64,000 nucleotides of DNA from Burkholderiaceae bacterium (GCA_016790575.1 JAEUOU010000027.1:1-64000); one strand, 5' to 3'. Shown: positions 45,135 through 55,021, numbered from the stretch's first letter. The notes: generated by a model not told the origin, from the letters alone. Made by a program: numbers and translations.

Positions 45135-45575
45135 TCAGTGTTCACCCGCGGCCGGGGCCGCCGCGGAAGGGCCAGACGCGGACGGGGTGGGCGCCGAGCC
45201 CTGCGCCGGGCGGAGCACGCGGCTGGTGCCAGCACTGGCGCCCACCTGCACCGCCCCGACGGCGGTGGCGGCGCCCACACCGGCCGATCCGGTGATCTGG
45301 CCCTGGCTGTCGGCGCTGACACCGACACCGACCGGTCCCGCGCGCACGCCGACACCGGCGCTGGCGCCCTCACTGCCCAAGCCCACGCTGGCCGATACCG
45401 GCCCGACCCCGGCACCCACACGGGCACTGACGCCGCCACTGCCGACGCCGATGCCCACGGACAGCGGCCCCAGCGGCACACTGACACCGACCGACGCACA
45501 ACCCGCCAGCGACAGCGCCATCAGCAGCGCGGCGCCGCCGCGCCAGCCGGCCCTGAAACAATGCGCAAGTGTCAT
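45135..45575 (-). CDS. Glycine/valine-rich lipoprotein of unknown function
   Basis: A 146-residue protein with a lipoprotein signal peptide: lipobox LSLAGC with the lipidated cysteine at residue 26. The mature part is almost entirely a quasi-repeat of alternating small and hydrophobic residues, such as VGIGVGSGGVSARVGAGVG and VGVGVSADSQG, followed by a Ser/Ala/Pro tail. The alternation suggests stacked short beta strands. ATG 45575 follows GAGGAG. I do not recognise the family. It may be a surface or periplasmic structural lipoprotein. Confidence 0.6.
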   Translation of the reverse strand: MTLAHCFRAGWRGGAALLMALSLAGCASVGVSVPLGPLSVGIGVGSGGVSARVGAGVGPVSASVGLGSEGASAGVGVRAGPVGVGVSADSQGQITGSAGVGAATAVGAVQVGASAGTSRVLRPAQGSAPTPSASGPSAAAPAAGEH

Positions 45576-45711
45576 CGGAACTCCTCGGTCAGTAGAACCC
45601 GCGGCCATTGTCCGCCAAACCCCGTGGGCGTCTGCGCCGCGTCACTCCGCTCGGGCACGGTATCGGAGTCGGGCAACGCAGCGCGAGTCGGGGGACCGGC
45701 CGCGCTGTCCG

Positions 45712-47664
45712 TCAGCCCTGCAGCAACGCGTTGACGCGCTTGACATAGGCCGCCGGGTCTTCGGGCAGGCCGCCTTCGGCCAGCAGGGCCTGGTCGAACA
45801 GGATGTGGGCCAGGTCGTCAAAGTGCGCACTGGCGTCAAGCTTCTTCACCAGCGCGTGCTCGGCATTGACCTCCAGCACGGGCTTGGTCGCTGGCGCGGG
45901 CTGCCCAGCCTGGCGCAGCAAGCGGGCCAGTTGCAGGCTCATGCCGTCATCGGGAGACACCAGGCAGGCCGGGCTGTCGACCAGTCGGGTGGTCACGCGC
46001 ACGTCTTCGGCCTTTTCCTTGAGGGTGGCTTTCAGGCGCTCCAGCAGGGGCTTGAAGGCTTCGGCCGCGGCTTCGGCGGCTTTCTTTTCTTCCTCGTCCT
46101 GCAGCTTGCCCAGATCGACCGCGCCCTTGGCCACACTTTGCAGCGGCGTGCCGTCGAACTCCTGGAAGAAGCCCAGCGCCCACTCGTCCACCCGGTCGCT
46201 CATCAGCAGCACTTCGATGCCTTTTTTGCGGAAGACTTCCAGCTGCGGGCTGTTCTTCGCGGCAGCCAGCGTGTCGGCAGTGATGTAGTAGATGGCCTCC
46301 TGGCCGTCCTTCATGCGGGCCTTGTAGTCGGCAAACGACACGCTGACGCTGTCAGTGGTGGTGGAGGCAAAACGCAGCAGTTTGGCGATGCGCTCGCGGT
46401 TGGCGAAGTCTTCGCCCAGGCCTTCCTTGAGCACGGCGCCGAATTCGGCATAGAACTGGCTGTACTTGCCGGCCTTGGCCTTGTCTTCCTCGCTGACCAC
46501 GTCGGTGACCCCGTCGCCACCTTCGGCCGGGGCCGACAGCGGGTCGTGTTTGGCCAGGTCTTCGAGCATTGCCAGCACACGGCGGGTGTTGCCTTCGCGG
46601 ATGGCTTTGACGTCACGGCTTTCCTGCAGCAGCTCGCGGCTGACGTTCAGCGGCAGGTCGGCCGAGTCGACCACACCCTTGACGAAACGCAGGTAGGACG
46701 GCAACAGCGCCTCGGCGTCGTCCATGATGAACACGCGTTTGACGTACAGCTTCAGGCCCGCCTTGCGGTCGCGGTTCCACAGGTCGTGCGGCGCTTTGCC
46801 CGGCAGGTAAAGCAGTTGGGTGTACTCGGTGCTGCCCTCGACGCGGTTGTGGGTCCATGTCAGCGGCGGCTCGAAATCGTGGCTGATGGCCTTGTAGAAC
46901 TCGCCATACTGCTCGTCGCTGACGTCCTTTTTCGGGCGGGTCCACAGCGCCGTGGCCTGGTTGATGGTTTCCCACTCGCCGGTCTTGACCATGGCGCCGG
47001 GCTGATCGTTCTCGCCGTCCTTCCATTCCTCTTTCTCCAGCAGGATGGGCAGGCTGATGTGGTCGGAATACTTGCGCACCAGCTCGCGCAGCTTCCAGCC
47101 GTTGGCGTACTCCAGCGCGTCCTCGCGCAGGTGCAGGACCACGCGGGTGCCACGCTCGGCACGGGTGATGGTCTCGGTCAGAAAATCCCCCGTGCCGCCA
47201 CTGGTCCAGCGCACACCCTCGTCGGCCTTCATGCCGGCGCGGCGCGACTCGACGGTAATCTTGTCGGCCACGATGAATCCGGAATAGAAACCCACCCCGA
47301 ACTGGCCGATGAGCTGCGCGTCCTGCTTCTGGTCGCCCGAAAGGCGGCCCATGAAATCACGGGTGCCGCTTTTGGCGATGGTGCCCAGGTGGTCGATGGC
47401 CTCCTGCGCGCTCATGCCGATGCCGTTGTCGGTGATGGTCAGGGTCTTTGCATCCTTGTCGAAAGCCAGGCGCACTTCCAGATTGGGCGCGTCCTCGTAC
47501 AGGCCGGCGTCGTTCAGTGCCTCGAAGCGCAGCTTGTCGCAGGCGTCCGAAGCGTTGGAAATCAGCTCGCGCAGGAAAATTTCCTTGTTGGAATACAGCG
47601 AATGGGTGACCAGGTGCAGCAGCTGGGCCACTTCGGCCTGAAAGGAATGGGTCTGTTGGGTCAT
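45712..47664 (-). CDS. htpG: Molecular chaperone HtpG (Hsp90)
   Basis: A 650-residue Hsp90. N-terminal ATP-binding motifs are all present: [37 protein letters not shown] and [15 protein letters not shown]. The middle domain ([21 protein letters not shown]) and the C-terminal dimerisation domain are complete. It folds client proteins in the cytosol with DnaK. ATG 47664 is the usual start. Its 158-bp upstream gap with the lipase gene holds no further feature I can support. Confidence 0.96.
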   Translation of the reverse strand: MTQQTHSFQAEVAQLLHLVTHSLYSNKEIFLRELISNASDACDKLRFEALNDAGLYEDAPNLEVRLAFDKDAKTLTITDNGIGMSAQEAIDHLGTIAKSGTRDFMGRLSGDQKQDAQLIGQFGVGFYSGFIVADKITVESRRAGMKADEGVRWTSGGTGDFLTETITRAERGTRVVLHLREDALEYANGWKLRELVRKYSDHISLPILLEKEEWKDGENDQPGAMVKTGEWETINQATALWTRPKKDVSDEQYGEFYKAISHDFEPPLTWTHNRVEGSTEYTQLLYLPGKAPHDLWNRDRKAGLKLYVKRVFIMDDAEALLPSYLRFVKGVVDSADLPLNVSRELLQESRDVKAIREGNTRRVLAMLEDLAKHDPLSAPAEGGDGVTDVVSEEDKAKAGKYSQFYAEFGAVLKEGLGEDFANRERIAKLLRFASTTTDSVSVSFADYKARMKDGQEAIYYITADTLAAAKNSPQLEVFRKKGIEVLLMSDRVDEWALGFFQEFDGTPLQSVAKGAVDLGKLQDEEEKKAAEAAAEAFKPLLERLKATLKEKAEDVRVTTRLVDSPACLVSPDDGMSLQLARLLRQAGQPAPATKPVLEVNAEHALVKKLDASAHFDDLAHILFDQALLAEGGLPEDPAAYVKRVNALLQG

Positions 47665-47822
47665 GGTGAAAACAAGCTGGATGAAGAGAGGAATCGCGGC
47701 CGAACCGGCGGGTCATGAAGCCCGCAGAGGCGGCGCCCGGCACCGGAACGGGCCGTGCGAAGGGCGCAATTATGGGCGCCCGGCGCAGTTTCAAGATCGG
47801 CTGGCGCACCCGGCCCGCGCTG

Positions 47823-49088
47823 TCAGCCGCCTTGTGGCGGCGTCAGCCACTTCAGCACCTGCTGCGTCACCTCGGGGCGGCTCAGCAGCTCCATGTGGCC
47901 GGTGTTGAAGCTGATCCACTGCGAGTCTTTCGCAAAGATCAGCGAGCGCGCCCGGTCGTCGTGCTTGCCCAGCGCGCTGTGCAGCGGCACCAGGCCGTCG
48001 CCAGTGAGGCGGTCGGCCAGGGCGCTGCGCTCGGACGCCAGCGTGGCGGCCACCGCGTAACAGGCCACGCCCTCGGGCAGCGGCAACGGCACCCGGCTGT
48101 CGGGCTTGCGATGGAAGCGGTCATGGCCCTGCCAGTCGGCATCGAGCACGTGGCCCCAGCGCAGGTCGGTAATGCCGGCGCTGCGCAGCTTGCCCAGGCG
48201 CGCAAAGGGCGCGGTGAACGGCGTGCTGCCCAGAATGGTGTCCACCCAGTTGCCCGCGCGCTCCAGCGGCGAACCGTGGTGCGGCGTGCCCAGGAAGACG
48301 ATGCTTTTCAGATATCCGGGCCATGTCAGCCCCTCCTGCTGGGCGTAGTACAGCGCGCTGCGGATCAGCAAGCCACCCATGCTGTGCACCAGCACCGTGA
48401 TCTCCTGCAGCGGCACCGGCCAATGCGACACCATTTGCTCCAGCTCGGCAGCGAGCTGGTGGCCGTTCTGCGAGGTGTGCAGGCCGGTGTTGTAGCGCAG
48501 ATAAAGTGGTGTGTAGCCAAGTGCAGCGGCAATGGTTTCGCCGTGATCGACCACCTGGCCGTCTTTTTCGGTATGCCATTGCAGGTCGTTCATGCACAAG
48601 CCATGGATCATCAGCAACACCTTGCGGCTTGCGCCGGCCAGGCTCGGCTCCACGTTCCATAACAGCGCCTGACCCTGGTGGCGCAGGCTCATCGGCGTGG
48701 CCAGCGGATTGCCGCTGGCGACCAGGTGGTCACCCATCACGCCATTCAGGATGGCCAGCACGGTTTCGCGCTGCGCGCTGGCAGGTTTCGCGGGGCCAGC
48801 GGATTCGAGCAGCGGCATCAGCCCGGTAAGCGCCAGGTCCAGCGCCTTGCCCACCGCCTGCGTGACGCCGTGGATGCTCTTGTAGACCAGCCCGGTCACG
48901 CCGCGCGTCTGCCCCTTGACCGGCCCGCCGGGCACGCCCATGGTGTCGTAGACGGACTGGTGCACGCCTTCGACGATGCGCGTCACGCCCCGGGTGGCCT
49001 GGGTGGCGAGCTGGGCCACGCCGCGCAGGTCGGAGGGGCGCAGATGGTTGCGAACGTCGGTCAACGCGGCACGTTTTCTTTCGGTCAT
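47823..49088 (-). CDS. Alpha/beta hydrolase, probable esterase/lipase
   Basis: About 421 residues. An N-terminal helical region of ~130 residues with amphipathic repeats (RGVAQLATQATRGVTRIVEG, SIHGVTQAVGKALDLAL) precedes an alpha/beta-hydrolase fold: the oxyanion-hole strand LLMIHGLCMNDLQW, the nucleophile elbow VHSMGGLLI with the catalytic serine, FLGTPHHGSP, and a late NTGHMELL with the probable catalytic histidine. It resembles PGAP1-like or triacylglycerol lipases. No signal peptide is visible. The start is either ATG 49088 (used) or ATG 49130; neither has a strong ribosome binding site. Confidence 0.82.
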   Translation of the reverse strand: MTERKRAALTDVRNHLRPSDLRGVAQLATQATRGVTRIVEGVHQSVYDTMGVPGGPVKGQTRGVTGLVYKSIHGVTQAVGKALDLALTGLMPLLESAGPAKPASAQRETVLAILNGVMGDHLVASGNPLATPMSLRHQGQALLWNVEPSLAGASRKVLLMIHGLCMNDLQWHTEKDGQVVDHGETIAAALGYTPLYLRYNTGLHTSQNGHQLAAELEQMVSHWPVPLQEITVLVHSMGGLLIRSALYYAQQEGLTWPGYLKSIVFLGTPHHGSPLERAGNWVDTILGSTPFTAPFARLGKLRSAGITDLRWGHVLDADWQGHDRFHRKPDSRVPLPLPEGVACYAVAATLASERSALADRLTGDGLVPLHSALGKHDDRARSLIFAKDSQWISFNTGHMELLSRPEVTQQVLKWLTPPQGG

Positions 49089-49183
49089 GATGTCGCCGTC
49101 GCGGAGCAGGAGCCGCGTTCGGACGTTCATTGTGGGCAGGAAAGCCGCTGCCGGTTAGGGAGCGGCATCCAGACCACGCGCTT

Positions 49184-50170
49184 TCAGAACCGCTCGTGCG
49201 GCGCCAGGTAGCGCCACTGCCCGACGGGCAGGTTGCCCAGCATGACGCGGCCGATGCGCACGCGCTTGAGGCCAAGCACCTTCAGGCCCACCAGCTCGCA
49301 CATGCGGCGGATCTGGCGCTTCTTGCCTTCGGTCAGCACGAAGCGCAGCTGCTCGGGGTTCTGCCAGTCGACCTGGGCGGGCTTGAGGGCCTGGCCGTCC
49401 AGGAACAGGCCATGGCGCAACCGCGCCAGTCGCTCGCGCGGGAAGACCGACTGCACATCACGGGTGACCGGAACGCCGTCGTCGATGCGGCCGAGCCGTT
49501 CTCCTCCCGGGGTTACCCGCACGGGCGGCCGCAACGGCGCATGGGTAGCGGCGGCCGAGGACGAGGCGGCCGGGTTTTCGGCGCCGGTCCAGGCCACCCG
49601 CACCAGGTATTCCTTCTCCATGCCGGCGTCTTCGCCGATCAGCTGACGCGCCACACGCCCATCTTGCGTCAGCACCAGCAGACCGGTCGAGTCGATGTCC
49701 AGCCGCCCGGCCGGCGCCAGTCCCCGCAGTTGCGACGGGTGGAAGAAAAAGCGCGCGTTGTCGTCGCGCCACCGGCTGGCGGGCTGGATCAACGAGATGG
49801 CCGGCGCATGACCGTCTTCGGCCTGCCCGCTGACGATGCCCATGGGTTTGTTCAGCAAGATCGTGACCCGGTTGGCCTGCTGGCCCTCGGCCTGGCGGTC
49901 CACGGTGACCCGATCCGACAGGGTCACCGGCTGTCCCATCGCAGCCGGCTGGCCGTTCACCTTCACCCAGCCCCGGGCGATCCAGTCGTCGGCCTCCCGG
50001 CGGGAGCACAGCCCCAGGTCGGCCATGCGCTTGTTCAGGCGCACGGTGGTCGCCGGCGCGGCGACCCGACGCGCCGGCGCCATGACGCGCGCCGGAGAGG
50101 ACGTCGCGCCGCTTCCGGGCGGAGGGGGTGGGCGCACAGCGGAGTCCCGGGGAGGCGTCGGCAAGGTCAT
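49184..50170 (-). CDS. rluF: RluF-like 23S rRNA pseudouridine synthase
   Basis: A 328-residue enzyme of the RsuA family. After a proline-rich leader comes an S4 RNA-binding domain (RLNKRMADLGLCSRREADDW) and the catalytic domain with the active-site Asp in GRLDIDSTGLLVLT and the C-terminal GKKRQIRRMCELVGLKVL. The ending MLGNLPVGQWRYL matches RluF, which modifies U2604. About 40 residues (ENPAASSSAAATHAPLRP and following) appear inserted after the YLVRVAW strand. ATG 50170 is preferred to a TTG two codons earlier. Confidence 0.85.
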   Translation of the reverse strand: MTLPTPPRDSAVRPPPPPGSGATSSPARVMAPARRVAAPATTVRLNKRMADLGLCSRREADDWIARGWVKVNGQPAAMGQPVTLSDRVTVDRQAEGQQANRVTILLNKPMGIVSGQAEDGHAPAISLIQPASRWRDDNARFFFHPSQLRGLAPAGRLDIDSTGLLVLTQDGRVARQLIGEDAGMEKEYLVRVAWTGAENPAASSSAAATHAPLRPPVRVTPGGERLGRIDDGVPVTRDVQSVFPRERLARLRHGLFLDGQALKPAQVDWQNPEQLRFVLTEGKKRQIRRMCELVGLKVLGLKRVRIGRVMLGNLPVGQWRYLAPHERF

Positions 50171-50185
50171 GGGCAACTCATCAGT

Positions 50186-50234
50186 ACAAAAAATATAGCA
50201 ATAAATGACCTTTTAACGCTGGGTATCGGCCATT
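50186..50234 (+). repeat. Dispersed 30-bp-core repeat, copy 9 (intergenic)
   Basis: The core 50196-50225 reads TAGCA, six bases, GACCTTTT, A, ACGCTGGGTA, preceded by AAAAAATA and followed by TCGGCC. It fills the 64-bp gap between the rluF-like gene and the 3' end of the crp/fnr gene. Confidence 0.8.
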
Positions 50235-50948
50235 TCAACGCGAAAACACGGCAGAACGCAGCCCTTGCAGGTCCAGAATGCGCAGGCCACCGTACTCGAT
50301 GCGGATCATGCCTTGCGACTGCAGGGTGGCCAATGCCTCATTGACCCGCTGGCGCGACAGGCCCACCAGATAGGCCAGTTCCTGCTGCGTAATTCGCAGC
50401 ACCTGCCCCACGCCGGGATACAGCACCGGGTTGAACAGCGACGCCAGGCTGCGGGCAACCCGCAGGTCCGGGTTGTTCATGCGGTCGATCTCGCGGGCGG
50501 CAATGAACTGGCCCAGACGCTCGTTGAGCTGGCTCATGACAAAGCGGTTGAAGCCAATGGAGTGGTCCAGCAACCAGTGAAAGGTATCCACCGGCAGCCC
50601 CGCCACCAGGCTGCGGCGCAGCGCCTGGATGTTGTACCGATAGGTTTCGCGTTTGAGCGCGGTGCCCTCGCCGAACCAGCCCCCCGGCGGCACGCCGGTG
50701 AAGGTCATGGTCTGACCGTCGGCGCTGTCGCTGCTCATCTTGAGAAGGCCTTCGACCACCCCGAACCAGTACGTTACCGGTCGGCCAACACGGCAGACAT
50801 AGTCCCCCGGGGCCGCATCACTGACCCGCAGTTCGCGGATCGCGCGCTCCCGCTCACTCGCCTGCAATAGCGCCAGCCATGGAATATCGGCCATTTCGTC
50901 GCGGGTCAACTCCCGCCGGCGTTGGTGAAGACTGGTATCAAGGCTCAT
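50235..50948 (-). CDS. Crp/Fnr-family transcriptional regulator
   Basis: A 237-residue regulator with an N-terminal cyclic-nucleotide-binding-like sensory domain (PGDYVCRVGRPVTYWFGVVEG, PPGGWFGEGTAL) and a C-terminal winged helix (QQELAYLVGLSRQRVNEALATLQ). It has no N-terminal cysteine cluster, so it is not an oxygen-sensing FNR proper; the effector is unknown. It is divergent from the acyl-CoA ligase and ABC transporter operon starting at 51290, and a TTGTC-N4-GACAA palindrome lies between them, so it probably regulates that operon and itself. Confidence 0.9.
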   Translation of the reverse strand: MSLDTSLHQRRRELTRDEMADIPWLALLQASERERAIRELRVSDAAPGDYVCRVGRPVTYWFGVVEGLLKMSSDSADGQTMTFTGVPPGGWFGEGTALKRETYRYNIQALRRSLVAGLPVDTFHWLLDHSIGFNRFVMSQLNERLGQFIAAREIDRMNNPDLRVARSLASLFNPVLYPGVGQVLRITQQELAYLVGLSRQRVNEALATLQSQGMIRIEYGGLRILDLQGLRSAVFSR

Positions 50949-51289
50949 CGGGTCGCGGGCCCCTGCCGCATTCGAGGCTGGGGAAAGTCCTATGGGGGTT
51001 GGACCTTGGATTGTCGCCAGACAAGCACAAGAATGTCAATTAACAGGGGGTTTACCCCTGCATTGGGCGTACTGTCACGCTTGCGACCATGACAGCCACC
51101 GTTACGCTGCGCCAACCGGGCCTGGCGGTTGATGGCCCTCAAGGCGATCAGGCGATTGGATCGGTATTTTCCCTAGGAATGTCGTCGAAACGACAACATA
51201 ACGTCAAACTCAGCCCTACATTCGCGCCAACAGGTACCCAAGCCCCCATCGGCCCGGGTGCAACGCAACTGGAGACAAGGACCAACACC
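50949..51289. other. 341-bp divergent control region (crp/fnr - acyl-CoA ligase)
   Basis: No gene is supported. Three symmetric sequences stand out: TTGTCGCCAGACAA at 51011-51024 (described separately), CAGGGG/CCCCTG around 51044-51060, and TGTCGT-CGAA-ACGACA at 51180-51195, a perfect palindrome closer to the ligase start. The region should hold promoters for both directions. Confidence 0.6.
51011..51024. promoter_or_regulatory. FNR-box-like palindrome TTGTC-N4-GACAA
   Basis: A perfect inverted repeat with the same 4-bp spacer and 14-bp length as the classical FNR site (TTGAT-N4-ATCAA), 63 bp upstream of the crp/fnr start codon and 266 bp upstream of the ligase. The natural reader is the divergently encoded Crp/Fnr protein. 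Binding is not demonstrated. Confidence 0.5.
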
Positions 51290-53236
51290 ATGCTGACCAC
51301 GTTCCCCCGCCTGCTGCTGGACCATGCGGCGCGCCGCGGCCAGGCTCCCGCCATGCGGGAAAAAGAGTACGGCATCTGGCAAACCCGAAGCTGGGCCGAC
51401 ATTGCCCGCATGGCCGAGCACATTGCCTGCGGACTGCACCAGGCCGGCCTGCATCGCGGTGAACACATGGTCATCATCGGCGCCAACCGGCCCCGCCTGT
51501 ATGCCACCATGCTGGCCGCGCAGTCGCTGGGCGCGATTCCGGTGCCCCTGTACCAAGATGCCGTGGCTGCCGAATGCGTCTTCCCGATCAATAACGCCGA
51601 GGTGCGTTTTGCCCTGGTGGAAGACCAGGAGCAGGTCGACAAGATGCTGGAGATTCGTGAAAGCTGCCCCCAGTTGTCCCACATCTACTTCGACGATCCG
51701 CGGGGCCTGCGCAACTACGACGAAGAAGGCCTGGCCGGTCTGGACGAGCTCATCGGCGCCGGCGAGGCGTTTTCGAAGCAGCATCCCGACTTCTACAAGG
51801 ATGAGATCGAAAAGGCGCAGGCCGGTGACGTGGCCGCGATGTTCTTCACGTCGGGCACCACCGGCAATCCCAAGGGTGTGGTGCACACCCACAATTCACT
51901 GATCGACCGTGCCCGGGCCGGCGCCGAGTTCGACCGCCTCAGTGGCGACGAAGACGTGCTGGCCTATCTGCCGCCGGCCTGGATCGGCCAGAACATCTTC
52001 AGCTACGCCCAGTGGCTGGTGTGCGGCTACACCGTGAACTGCCCGGAGTCTTCCGGCACGGTGAACATCGACCTGAAAGAAGTGGGCCCCACCTACTATT
52101 TCGCACCGCCGAGGGTGTTCGAAGGCCTGCTGACCAGCGTGATGATCCGCATGGAAGACGCTGGATCGATCAAGCGCAAGATGTTCCACTACTTCATGGA
52201 CCTGGCCAAAAAGGTCGGCCCCGACCGTCTGGACGGCAAGTCGATCGGGGGCAGTAACGCTTTGCTGTATTGGCTGGGCAACCTGCTGGTATACGGCCCG
52301 CTGCGCAACAACCTGGGCATGAACCGCGTGCGGGTGGCCTACACCGCCGGCGAGGCCATCGGGCCGGACCTGTTCAGCTTCTACCGCTCGATCGGCATCA
52401 ACCTCAAACAGCTCTATGGCTCCACCGAGACCGCGGTGTTCGTGTGCCTGCAGCCGGACCACGAGGCCCGCGCCGACACCGTGGGAGTGCCGTGCCAGGG
52501 CGTGGAGATCAAGGTGGCCGACAACGGCGAGATCCTGGTCAAGTCGCCCGGCCTGCTCAAGGAGTACTACAAGAACCCCAAGGCCACCGAAGAGGTGCTC
52601 ACCGCCGACGGCTGGTACCACACCAGCGACGCCGGTTTCATCGACAGCCACGGCCACCTCAAGATCATCGACCGCGTCAAGGATGTGGGCCGCATCCACG
52701 GCGGCGCCAACGACGGCGCGATGTTCGCCCCCAAATATGTCGAGAACAAGCTCAAGTTCTTCCCGCAGATCAAGGAAGTGGTGGCCTACGGCGACCAGCG
52801 CGAGAAGGTCTGCGTGATGATCAACATCGACTTCGACGCGGTGGGTAACTGGGCAGAACGCCAAAACCTGCCGTACGCCGGCTACACCGACCTGGCCCAG
52901 AAGCCCGAGGTCTACCAGCTGATCAGGGAATGCGTCGAGAAGGTCAATGCCGACCTGGCCGAGGACGCGCTGCTGGCCGGCAGCCAGATCAGCCGCTTCC
53001 TGGTGCTGCACAAGGAACTGGACGCCGACGACGGCGAGCTGACCCGCACCAACAAGGTCCGCCGCGGCTTTATCGCCGAGAAGTACCAGCCCCTGATCGA
53101 CGGGCTGTATGGCGGGAAAACCGAGCAGTTCATTGAAACGGTGGTGAAGTTCGAAGACGGCCGTACCGGCAAGGTCAGCGCCACACTGAAAATCATGGAC
53201 GCCAAGACTTTCGCGCCGGTCAAAGCCGCCGCCTGA
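51290..53236 (+). CDS. AMP-forming acyl-CoA ligase (long-chain type)
   Basis: A 648-residue adenylate-forming enzyme that activates a carboxylic acid with ATP and CoA. Signature P-loop FFTSGTTGNPKGVVHTH, YLPPAWIGQNIFSY, LYGSTETAVFVC and GWYHTSDAGFI with the C-terminal hinge IDRVKD are present. Within the family it resembles long-chain fatty acid or aromatic acyl ligases that head Liv-type transporter operons in betaproteobacteria. ATG 51290 gives the normal N-terminus. The first ABC gene starts 21 bp after its stop, so uptake and activation of the same acid are likely coupled. Substrate not determined. Confidence 0.9.
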   Translation: MLTTFPRLLLDHAARRGQAPAMREKEYGIWQTRSWADIARMAEHIACGLHQAGLHRGEHMVIIGANRPRLYATMLAAQSLGAIPVPLYQDAVAAECVFPINNAEVRFALVEDQEQVDKMLEIRESCPQLSHIYFDDPRGLRNYDEEGLAGLDELIGAGEAFSKQHPDFYKDEIEKAQAGDVAAMFFTSGTTGNPKGVVHTHNSLIDRARAGAEFDRLSGDEDVLAYLPPAWIGQNIFSYAQWLVCGYTVNCPESSGTVNIDLKEVGPTYYFAPPRVFEGLLTSVMIRMEDAGSIKRKMFHYFMDLAKKVGPDRLDGKSIGGSNALLYWLGNLLVYGPLRNNLGMNRVRVAYTAGEAIGPDLFSFYRSIGINLKQLYGSTETAVFVCLQPDHEARADTVGVPCQGVEIKVADNGEILVKSPGLLKEYYKNPKATEEVLTADGWYHTSDAGFIDSHGHLKIIDRVKDVGRIHGGANDGAMFAPKYVENKLKFFPQIKEVVAYGDQREKVCVMINIDFDAVGNWAERQNLPYAGYTDLAQKPEVYQLIRECVEKVNADLAEDALLAGSQISRFLVLHKELDADDGELTRTNKVRRGFIAEKYQPLIDGLYGGKTEQFIETVVKFEDGRTGKVSATLKIMDAKTFAPVKAAA

Positions 53237-53257
53237 TCCCCACAGGACGCACTCATC

Positions 53258-54043
53258 ATGACCAAGAAAAAGATCGGCGACGTCATTCTCGACGTCAAGA
53301 ACATCAGCCTGCGATTTGGCGGCGTGAAGGCGCTCACCGACATTTCCTTCAATGTGAAGGAGCACGAAATCCGGGCCATCATCGGCCCCAACGGTGCCGG
53401 CAAGAGCTCCATGCTCAACTGCATCAACGGGGTCTACACCCCGCAGGAAGGCAGCATCACCTTTCGCGGCAAAACCTTCAGCCACATGAACAGCCGGCAG
53501 GTGGCCGAGATGGGCGTCGCCCGCACGTTCCAGAACCTGGCGCTGTTCAAGGGCATGAGCGTGATCGACAACATCATGTCGGGGCGCAACCTGCGCATCA
53601 AGAGCAACCTGTTCCTGCAGGCGTTGCGGATCGGTCCGGCGCAGAAGGAAGAAGAGCAGCATCGCGAGTTCGTCGAGCACATCATCGATTTCCTGGAAAT
53701 CCAGGCCTTTCGCAAGACTCCGGTCGGCCAACTGCCCTACGGCCTGCAAAAGCGCGTCGACCTGGGGCGCGCGCTGGCGATGGAGCCGCAGGTTCTGCTG
53801 CTGGACGAGCCGATGGCGGGCATGAATCTGGAAGAGAAGCAGGACATGTGCCGCTTCGTGCTCGACATCAATGACGAGTTCGGCACCACCGTGGTGCTGA
53901 TCGAGCACGACATGGGTGTGGTGATGGACATCTCCGATCGCGTCGTGGTGCTCGACTACGGCAAGAAGATCGGTGACGGCACCCCCGACGAAGTACGCAA
54001 CAACGAAGACGTGATTCGCGCCTATCTGGGCACGAGCCACTGA
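53258..54043 (+). CDS. ABC transporter ATP-binding protein (LivG type)
   Basis: A 261-residue ATPase. Walker A IIGPNGAGKSSMLNCI, Q-loop ARTFQNLALF, signature region in LPYGLQKRVDLGRALA (a variant of the usual LSGGQ), Walker B VLLLDEPMAGMN and H-loop LIEHDMGV. The long loop MSGRNLRIKSNLFLQALR is typical of LivG-type subunits. The signature LPYGLQKR is common in this subfamily. Second gene of the operon, 13 bp before the permease gene. Confidence 0.92.
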   Translation: MTKKKIGDVILDVKNISLRFGGVKALTDISFNVKEHEIRAIIGPNGAGKSSMLNCINGVYTPQEGSITFRGKTFSHMNSRQVAEMGVARTFQNLALFKGMSVIDNIMSGRNLRIKSNLFLQALRIGPAQKEEEQHREFVEHIIDFLEIQAFRKTPVGQLPYGLQKRVDLGRALAMEPQVLLLDEPMAGMNLEEKQDMCRFVLDINDEFGTTVVLIEHDMGVVMDISDRVVVLDYGKKIGDGTPDEVRNNEDVIRAYLGTSH

Positions 54044-54056
54044 GGAGAACACAGCC

Positions 54057-54986
54057 ATGGCATTTTTTCTTGAAGCGTTGTTTGGCGGCCTGATGGCCGG
54101 CATGCTGTATTCCCTGGTGGCGCTCGGCTTCGTGCTGATCTTCAAGGCCTCGGGGGTGTTCAACTTCGCGCAGGGCGCGATGGTGCTGTTTGCCGCGCTC
54201 GCGATGGCCCGCTTTGCCGAATGGGTGCCCGGTTGGACCGGTATAGAAAGCCGTTTCCTGGCCAATACGATCGCCTTCCTGCTGGCTGCCACGCTGATGT
54301 TTGCGCTGGCCTGGCTGATCGAGCGGCTGGTGCTGCGCCATCTGGTCAACCAGGAAGGCGTGACGCTGCTCATGGCCACACTGGGCATCACCTACTTCAT
54401 CGACGGCTTCGGCCAGACCATCTTCGGCAGCGACATCTACAAGATCGACGTCGGCATGCCCAAGGATCCTGTGTTCCTTTTCGAGGGCGTGTTCCCGGGT
54501 GGCGTGCTGGTCAACCTCGAAGACGTCTATGCGGCCATCATCGCGGCTTTCCTGGTTGCGGGACTTTCCATCTTCTTCCAGAAGACGGCCACCGGACGCG
54601 CGCTTCGTGCAGTCGCCGACGATCACCAGGCGGCGCAGTCGATCGGCATCCCGCTCAACAAGATCTGGGTCATCGTCTGGTTCGTGGCCGGCATCACGGC
54701 GCTGGTCGCCGGCATCATCTGGGGCTCCAAGCTCGGGGTGCAGTTCTCCCTGACCACGGTGGCCTTGCGGGCCCTGCCGGTGATCATCCTCGGCGGCCTG
54801 ACCTCCGTGCCCGGCGCCATCATCGGCGGCCTGATCATCGGGGTCGGCGAGAAGCTGTCCGAGGTATACCTCGGACCGCTGGTCGGTGGTGGCATCGAGA
54901 TCTGGTTCGCCTACGTGCTGGCGCTGGTCTTCCTGCTGTTCCGCCCACAGGGCCTGTTCGGCGAAAAAATCATCGACCGCGTGTAA
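54057..54986 (+). CDS. ABC transporter permease (LivH type)
   Basis: A 309-residue inner-membrane permease with about eight helices: FGGLMAGMLYSLVALGFVLI, FKASGVFNFAQGAMVLF with the conserved NFAQG motif, and the coupling segment GRALRAVADDHQAAQSIGIP that contacts the ATPases. The GAIIGGLIIGVGEKLSE ending is usual. Preceded by GAGGAG. Part of the same five-gene transporter. Confidence 0.92.
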   Translation: MAFFLEALFGGLMAGMLYSLVALGFVLIFKASGVFNFAQGAMVLFAALAMARFAEWVPGWTGIESRFLANTIAFLLAATLMFALAWLIERLVLRHLVNQEGVTLLMATLGITYFIDGFGQTIFGSDIYKIDVGMPKDPVFLFEGVFPGGVLVNLEDVYAAIIAAFLVAGLSIFFQKTATGRALRAVADDHQAAQSIGIPLNKIWVIVWFVAGITALVAGIIWGSKLGVQFSLTTVALRALPVIILGGLTSVPGAIIGGLIIGVGEKLSEVYLGPLVGGGIEIWFAYVLALVFLLFRPQGLFGEKIIDRV

Positions 54987-55021
54987 GCCCCCCCGACTAG
55001 CCCAGACCGAACGGATAAATC

